Translations under genes and position numbers: made by a program
Part shown: positions 58,839 to 64,000 of the stretch, in pieces
Numbering within the stretch: the first letter of the stretch is position 1
How the letters are laid out: each line of letters opens with the position of its first letter
Source: Acidimicrobiaceae bacterium
Lineage (GTDB): Bacteria > Actinomycetota > Acidimicrobiia > Acidimicrobiales > RAAP-2
Assembly (NCBI GenBank): GCA_027315005.1
Contig: DAHUZT010000088.1
Span: 1-64,000, forward strand
Length of the DNA: 64,000 bases
Direction of reading: 5' to 3'
The notes under the pieces: model-generated
The model's database searches: none
Seen by the model: the letters and a program-made list of their open reading frames with translations, nothing else
Told to the model about the DNA's origin: nothing

Positions 58839-60005
58839 ATGGCCGGGATCACCCTCGAACAGTTGGCGAAGCGCTACGACGACGCCGTACAGGCTGTCTT
58901 CCCCTTGGACCTGTCGGTGGAGGACGGAGAGCTCATGGTCCTGATCGGTCCTTCGGGATCCGGAAAGACGACGGTACTCAGGATGATCGCCGGTCTCGAG
59001 GAGGCCACGGGTGGGAGCATCCGGATCGGAGGGAGGGACGTCACCACGACCGCTCCGCGCGATCGCGACATTGCCATGGTGTTCCAGAATTATGGCCTCT
59101 ACCCGCACCTCAAAGTGAGGGACAACCTCTCGTTCGGACTTCGGGTGCGGCACGTGGAGAGGCAGGTGATCGAGGAGCGGGTGGCCGAAGCCGCCCGAAT
59201 GCTGGGGATCGTCCCCCTGCTCGATCGGAGGCCGCGCCAGCTGTCAGGTGGAGAACGCCAACGGGTGGCGATGGGTCGTGCGATCGTCAGAGAACCCGCG
59301 GCCTTCCTGATGGATGAACCATTGTCCAATCTCGACGCCAAGCTCCGGATCCAGATGCGGAACGACCTGGTGTCCTTACAACGAAGGCTCGGAACGACCA
59401 CCGTGTACGTGACCCACGACCAGATCGAGGCGATGACCATGGGAGACCGGGTCGCAGTGCTCGATCATGGGGTTCTCCAACAGGTCGGTACCCCTCGCGA
59501 CCTCTACGATTCCCCCTGCAACGCCTTCGTTGCCGGGTTCCTCGGCTATCCATCGATGAATCTGTTGCCCGGAACACTATCGACCTCTTCCGGTGTGCCC
59601 ACCGTGACGATTTGCGGGTTCGAGCTTTCGGTTCCCATGGACCGTGTTCCCGTCGAGGCCGGAGGAGATCCACGTGCGGTCGTCGTCGGCCTCCGTCCGG
59701 AGGCTTGCGAGGAGGCCCGTTCGACGAGACTCGCCCCCACCGGAGCCCGACTGTCGGGCCTGGCGCACCGGGTGGAGACCCTGGGAGCAGATGTGGTGGT
59801 CCACCTTCGCTTCGGCTGCACCTCTCCGGATCCCGGCACAACGCCACCCATGGTTGACGAAGTAGGCACCGAAGGTACCGCCGGCGAGCTCGTCGCGCGA
59901 TTCGACAGACGGACCAGCACGCGAGAGGGCGACCGTCTCGACGTGGTGATCGACACCGATCGTTTGATCTTCTTCGATCCCGGCACCGGGGACGCGCTCC
60001 GGTGA
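58839..60005 (+). CDS. Sugar ABC transporter ATP-binding protein (UgpC/MsmK/MalK-like)
   Basis: [35 protein letters not shown]...[36 protein letters not shown]...[20 protein letters not shown]. Confidence 0.96.
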   Translation: MAGITLEQLAKRYDDAVQAVFPLDLSVEDGELMVLIGPSGSGKTTVLRMIAGLEEATGGSIRIGGRDVTTTAPRDRDIAMVFQNYGLYPHLKVRDNLSFGLRVRHVERQVIEERVAEAARMLGIVPLLDRRPRQLSGGERQRVAMGRAIVREPAAFLMDEPLSNLDAKLRIQMRNDLVSLQRRLGTTTVYVTHDQIEAMTMGDRVAVLDHGVLQQVGTPRDLYDSPCNAFVAGFLGYPSMNLLPGTLSTSSGVPTVTICGFELSVPMDRVPVEAGGDPRAVVVGLRPEACEEARSTRLAPTGARLSGLAHRVETLGADVVVHLRFGCTSPDPGTTPPMVDEVGTEGTAGELVARFDRRTSTREGDRLDVVIDTDRLIFFDPGTGDALR

Positions 60006-61051
60006 GCGACGGTCCAGCCCAAGGATCGGCTGATCGATCGCCGTCGGTGGTGATACTGGGTGAGGCAAACCTCGACGTCGTGGTTCGGGGAGGTGACGTG
60101 GTCCCACGATTCGGGCAGGAGGAGCAATTGGTCGATGCGGTCGACATCCTGCTCGGTGGTTCGGGGGGGATCACAGCGGCTGCGGCCGCAATGCTCTCCC
60201 TCCGGACCACGCTGGTGGGTATCGTCGGTGATGATCCTGCCGGTCGACGGGTCGTCGAGGAGCTCGAGCAGAAGGGTGTCGATTGCCAGCACGTGGGGAT
60301 CGAACAGACCCTGGACACCGGGTGCAGCGCGATCCTCACGACCTCCACCGACCGGGCGATCCTCACTCACCTCGGTACCATCGCTGCGCTGGAGACCCGC
60401 CATGTGAACCCGACCTGGCTGGAGGGCGTGGACCACGTCCACGTGAGCAGCTACTTCCTGCAGTCTGGGCTGCATGCCGGGTTAGGCGAGCTACTGGACG
60501 AGGTGAGACGAAGCGGATCGACCATCTCACTCGATTCGAACTGGGATCCGACCGGTACATTCGATTCGGGCATTGCAGGTCTCTATGACCGGCTGGACAT
60601 CCTCCTCGTGAACGAGTCCGAAGCGGACCGCCTGGCACGTGCTGGAGGCGGTACGGGTGGCTCCGCCGCTCGCTGCGCCAGCGAGCTTGCCCAGCTGATC
60701 CCATTGGTGGTGGTCAAACGAGGTTCCCTCGGCGCCCTGGCCGAAGGAAGGGCTGGCGCCGTCGAATGCCCGGGTCGGCCTGCAGGCGTGGTCGACTCCA
60801 TAGGAGCCGGTGACAACTTCGACGCCGGATTCCTGGCCGCGTGGCTCCGCGGGTTCGACGTGTCATCCAGCCTCTCGGTCGGCTGCGCCACCGGATCGGC
60901 GTCGACCGAGGCGCCCGGTGGCACGTCACGCCAACTCTCGTGGAGGGAGGCCCTGGCGCAGGCGGGACTGCATGGCGGTGGGGGCGAACGGGCCGGACGG
61001 TACGGCGACCGCCGGCAGGCGGATGGGAAGCCCCCCAGGGGACCTCGATGA
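60002..61051 (+). CDS. PfkB-family carbohydrate kinase (ribokinase/KDG kinase-like)
   Basis: [50 protein letters not shown]...[22 protein letters not shown]. Confidence 0.92.
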   Translation: MSDGPAQGSADRSPSVVILGEANLDVVVRGGDVVPRFGQEEQLVDAVDILLGGSGGITAAAAAMLSLRTTLVGIVGDDPAGRRVVEELEQKGVDCQHVGIEQTLDTGCSAILTTSTDRAILTHLGTIAALETRHVNPTWLEGVDHVHVSSYFLQSGLHAGLGELLDEVRRSGSTISLDSNWDPTGTFDSGIAGLYDRLDILLVNESEADRLARAGGGTGGSAARCASELAQLIPLVVVKRGSLGALAEGRAGAVECPGRPAGVVDSIGAGDNFDAGFLAAWLRGFDVSSSLSVGCATGSASTEAPGGTSRQLSWREALAQAGLHGGGGERAGRYGDRRQADGKPPRGPR

Positions 61052-62109
61052 GCCGACTCGTCTTCGTCGGTGCTGCGCCGGCCGTCGATCGCCTCTTACT
61101 GGTCGATCACCTCGAGGTCGGTGGCGTTCACCTGCCTACCCGGGTGCAGGTGACCCCGGGTGGTAAGGCGTTGAACGGTGCCAGGGTCGCCTGCAACCTG
61201 ACCATCGATCGCCCGGACGTAGCCGTTTCGGTCGTGGGATTGATCGGTGGGGCCAGTGGGAGGTGGATTGCCGATGCGGTGGCAGGTGCCGGCCTCACAG
61301 CCCATTGGGCTTGGACGTCCGAGGAGACCCGAACCTGCATCGTCGTAGCGGAAGAGGGTGGGGGAACAACGGTTGGAGGTCGGTCGACGGATTTCTACGA
61401 ATCCCCGCTTCCAGTGAGTCCGGCCGAGTGGGAGGAGCTGTGCGCGGTGGTGACCGAAGCGTGCCACGGGGCGTCGTGGGTGGCACTGGCTGGCCGCCTC
61501 CCTCCCGATTGCCCCATCGGTGCGGCGACGCACCTGATCGAGTGCGCTCGGGTCGGAGGTGCACGAGTGGCTGTCGACGCCTCGTCGTCCGCACTGGACT
61601 TGTACCTCGATCTGGCCCCCGACCTGGTGAAGGTCAACCACATCGAGGCTGCGACCGTACTCGATCGTACCGTCCCCACCGACGTTCCGGGCCTGTTGGC
61701 CTTGACCGTCCTGCTGCACGAACGTGCCGGCGACGACACGGCGGTGGCGGTCACCGGGGGGCTCCTCGGTGCATGTCTCGCAGCACCGGATCGCTCGTGG
61801 GCTCAGACGACGGAGCACGAGTCGAATCATGGGAGCGGCACCACCGATGACGCCGACCGCGGTCCTTGGTGGGGGAAGGTCCCAGCCGTGGGGGCCTATC
61901 CCACCGGAAGTGGAGACGCCTTTCTGGGTGCCATGTTGGTCGCCTTGGACCACCGGCCTGCGGACTGGCCCGGCTCACTCCGAACTGCCCTCGGCGCATC
62001 GGCGGCATCCGCCGAGCAGGTCGGCACCGCCATCGTCGATGGGCGACGCGCTGCGTTGCTGGCATCACTCACGCAGGTGCGACCGGCCGTGGCGATGGAC
62101 CGGCATTGA
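61048..62109 (+). CDS. PfkB-family sugar-phosphate kinase (1-phosphofructokinase/tagatose-6-phosphate kinase-like)
   Basis: RLVFVGAAPAVDRLLLVDHLEVGGVHLPTRVQVTPGGKALNGARVACNL...GAYPTGSGDAFLGAMLVALD. Confidence 0.9.
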   Translation: MSRLVFVGAAPAVDRLLLVDHLEVGGVHLPTRVQVTPGGKALNGARVACNLTIDRPDVAVSVVGLIGGASGRWIADAVAGAGLTAHWAWTSEETRTCIVVAEEGGGTTVGGRSTDFYESPLPVSPAEWEELCAVVTEACHGASWVALAGRLPPDCPIGAATHLIECARVGGARVAVDASSSALDLYLDLAPDLVKVNHIEAATVLDRTVPTDVPGLLALTVLLHERAGDDTAVAVTGGLLGACLAAPDRSWAQTTEHESNHGSGTTDDADRGPWWGKVPAVGAYPTGSGDAFLGAMLVALDHRPADWPGSLRTALGASAASAEQVGTAIVDGRRAALLASLTQVRPAVAMDRH

Positions 62110-63011
62110 CCCGCCTGACGCCCGCCGAGCACCGGGCACTCCAACGCATCTCCCGCGATGACGGCAAGCTGGTCGTGGTGGCCTTCGACCAGCGCGCCAG
62201 CCTGCGAAAGATGCTGGTCGACGCCAAGAGACCGGACGACGACCGCTCGCTCTACCAGGTCAAGGTCGACTTGGCCCGAACGCTGGCTGGCGAGGCAAGT
62301 GCAGTGCTCGGAGACCCGGAGATCGCGCTCCCGGCCATGGTGACCGATGAAACCATCCCTCCGCGGACCGGTCTGATCGTCGCCGTCGAGCAGACCGATC
62401 CGCCGTGGGTCAACGGACTTCGGCGTTCGGCTCTGGTCCCCGAATTCGGCGCCGTCGGGGTGCGGTCGGTGGGGGGAGACGCCGGCAAGCTCCTCGTCTA
62501 CCTCCGACCTGACTCCGCCGCCTCGGTCGGTCATGCCGAGTCCGTCGTACGCCCTTTCATCGAGGACTGTTCCGCCTCGGACCTTCTGGCCGTGATCGAG
62601 ACGGTGGTCTACCCACTGGATGGGGAGGACCCGGACGGATTCGGGCGGGATCTGGAACATCTGGTCCCCGAAGCCGCCTCACTTGGCGCTTCGTGGGGTG
62701 CGAAGTTCCTCAAGCTGCAGTACCCCGGCTCCACCTCGGCTTGCAAGGCGATCACCGACGTCGCTCGGGTTCCCTGGGCAGTGCTCTCGGGAGGTGCCTC
62801 CTTCGCCGTGTTTCGTACCCGTTTGCAGTCGGCACTCGAGGCCGGAGCATCCGGGTTCATCGCGGGCCGCGCACTTTGGCAAGAATCGGTTCGGCTGGGC
62901 CCGGCCGACCGTCGGCGGTGGTTGGCCGGGACGGGGGCCGACCGCCTCCGCGAACTGGCCTCGATCCTGGAAACGGCCGGACGGCCGTGGGCCGAAATGC
63001 TCACCGTTTGA
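62106..63011 (+). CDS. Tagatose-1,6-bisphosphate aldolase-like (LacD family)
   Basis: LVVVAFDQRASLRKMLVDAKRPDD...LPAMVTDETIPPRTGLIVAVEQ...KFLKLQYPGSTSACKAITDVARVPWAVLSGGASFAVFRTRLQSALEAGASGFIAGRALWQE. Confidence 0.85.
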   Translation: MTRLTPAEHRALQRISRDDGKLVVVAFDQRASLRKMLVDAKRPDDDRSLYQVKVDLARTLAGEASAVLGDPEIALPAMVTDETIPPRTGLIVAVEQTDPPWVNGLRRSALVPEFGAVGVRSVGGDAGKLLVYLRPDSAASVGHAESVVRPFIEDCSASDLLAVIETVVYPLDGEDPDGFGRDLEHLVPEAASLGASWGAKFLKLQYPGSTSACKAITDVARVPWAVLSGGASFAVFRTRLQSALEAGASGFIAGRALWQESVRLGPADRRRWLAGTGADRLRELASILETAGRPWAEMLTV

Positions 63012-63276
63012 CGGATCCCCGATGCGGACAGGCCGATTCGGGGATCTCCCGGACCCCTGCTCACGTGCGCACTGCACCACCGGAGAAGGACTTCACCACT
63101 CGAGAGGGACTGCACCGGCTGAGCCACATTGCGGCATACGCCTTCGGACTCCGTGACCCAAAGGTCGGTCCGTCGGGTGGTCGGTCGGGTGGTCGGCATC
63201 GTTCGGTCGATCCACCGATCTTGTCGGGATGGACCCTTGCCCTTCGGTTCACCCTCGGATAGAACAGACGGATGTG

Positions 63277-64000
63277 GTGAGCAACATCGGGTGGAGCTGT
63301 TCGACGGCGAATCGGGATGCGATTTTCCGGCACGGCAGTTCGAACGTTCGGGCCGGCGCGATCCTTGCCCTCGCTATCCTCACTGGGACCACGTCGTTGG
63401 CGATCCTCTCTCCCAACCGTGCCGGTGCCGATACTCTTTCCAATGCGAGAGCGCAGGCATCGACTCTCGAAGCGCAGCTTGCGGCAACCAGTAGCCGCCT
63501 CGATCAACTTGACCAACTGTACGAAGGCTCTCAGTACAGGCTTCAGCAGGTCGACGCTCGAATCATCGTGACCCAGAGCAAGCTGGCGGCCGCGCGGCAC
63601 CTCGTGGCGATCGATCGACTCCAGTTGCGCAGGGAGGCCATACGGACCTACACCAGCGAGGGGACCTCGTCACCGGTGGCCCAGCTCTTCACCTCGGCCA
63701 GGAGTACCTCTGGGATCGCATCGGTGTACGCGAACATCGCGGTCGGCAATGCGGCCAATGTCATCGATCGCCTCGACCACGCCGCGCTACGGCTCCAGGC
63801 ACAACAGAAGTCCCTCGAGGACCAGCGGTCGCAGGCGGCAAGTGCGCGGTCGTCGATCTCCAATGCCGCCGTAGAGGCGAATGACCTGCAGAAGCAAGAA
63901 CAGACCATGCTCAGCAGTGCCAACAAGACCGTGGCCACTCTGGTGTTGCAACGACAAGCACAGCAACAGGCAGCAGTCAAGGCCGCTTCGGTGGCCGACG
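63277..64000 (+). CDS. Secreted coiled-coil protein, N-terminal part (NlpC/P60 or peptidoglycan-hydrolase-associated type); runs off the window
   Basis: Open frame not in the ORF track: VSNIGWSCSTANRDAIFRHGSSNVRAGAILALAILTGTTSLAILSPNRAGADTLSNARAQASTLEAQLAATSSRLDQLDQLYEGSQYRLQQVDARIIVTQSKLAAARH...; signal peptide then coiled coil; no stop before the edge. Confidence 0.8.
   Translation, partial: MSNIGWSCSTANRDAIFRHGSSNVRAGAILALAILTGTTSLAILSPNRAGADTLSNARAQASTLEAQLAATSSRLDQLDQLYEGSQYRLQQVDARIIVTQSKLAAARHLVAIDRLQLRREAIRTYTSEGTSSPVAQLFTSARSTSGIASVYANIAVGNAANVIDRLDHAALRLQAQQKSLEDQRSQAASARSSISNAAVEANDLQKQEQTMLSSANKTVATLVLQRQAQQQAAVKAASVAD

Overview
High-GC actinobacterial chromosomal window, probably from an Acidimicrobiia-like lineage (inferred from gene content and style, not tested). 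It carries about 50 supportable protein-coding genes, one tRNA-Ser(GCT), and several decayed genes. Main blocks: (1) recA with an upstream SOS-box-like palindrome, and a minus-strand rimO-pgsA-cinA cluster separated from recA by about 6 kb of unrelated genes (orphan lumazine synthase, TetR, DUF3048, GT-C-like membrane protein). (2) A decay-rich zone at about 17.4-26.2 kb: frameshifted VapC-like PIN toxin, methyltransferase remnant, cytochrome P450 C-terminal fragment, and a carotenoid oxygenase broken by several frameshifts and a stop, mixed with intact DODA-type dioxygenase, HAD, SDR and ABC genes. (3) An ApbE / FMN-binding protein / ferric-reductase-like flavin module. (4) An amidohydrolase interrupted by one in-frame TGA. 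(5) A UbiA-like / UbiE-like / geranylgeranyl-reductase / PAP2 isoprenoid group. (6) A roughly 12 kb sugar-catabolism locus: DeoR, SIS isomerase, GH35, ABC importer, two PfkB kinases, LacD-like aldolase. Several intergenic regions carry short tandem repeats (6, 7, 12 and 13 bp units). No rRNA, CRISPR array, intact transposase or obvious prophage was seen. All calls come from reading translations and motifs; no database search was run.
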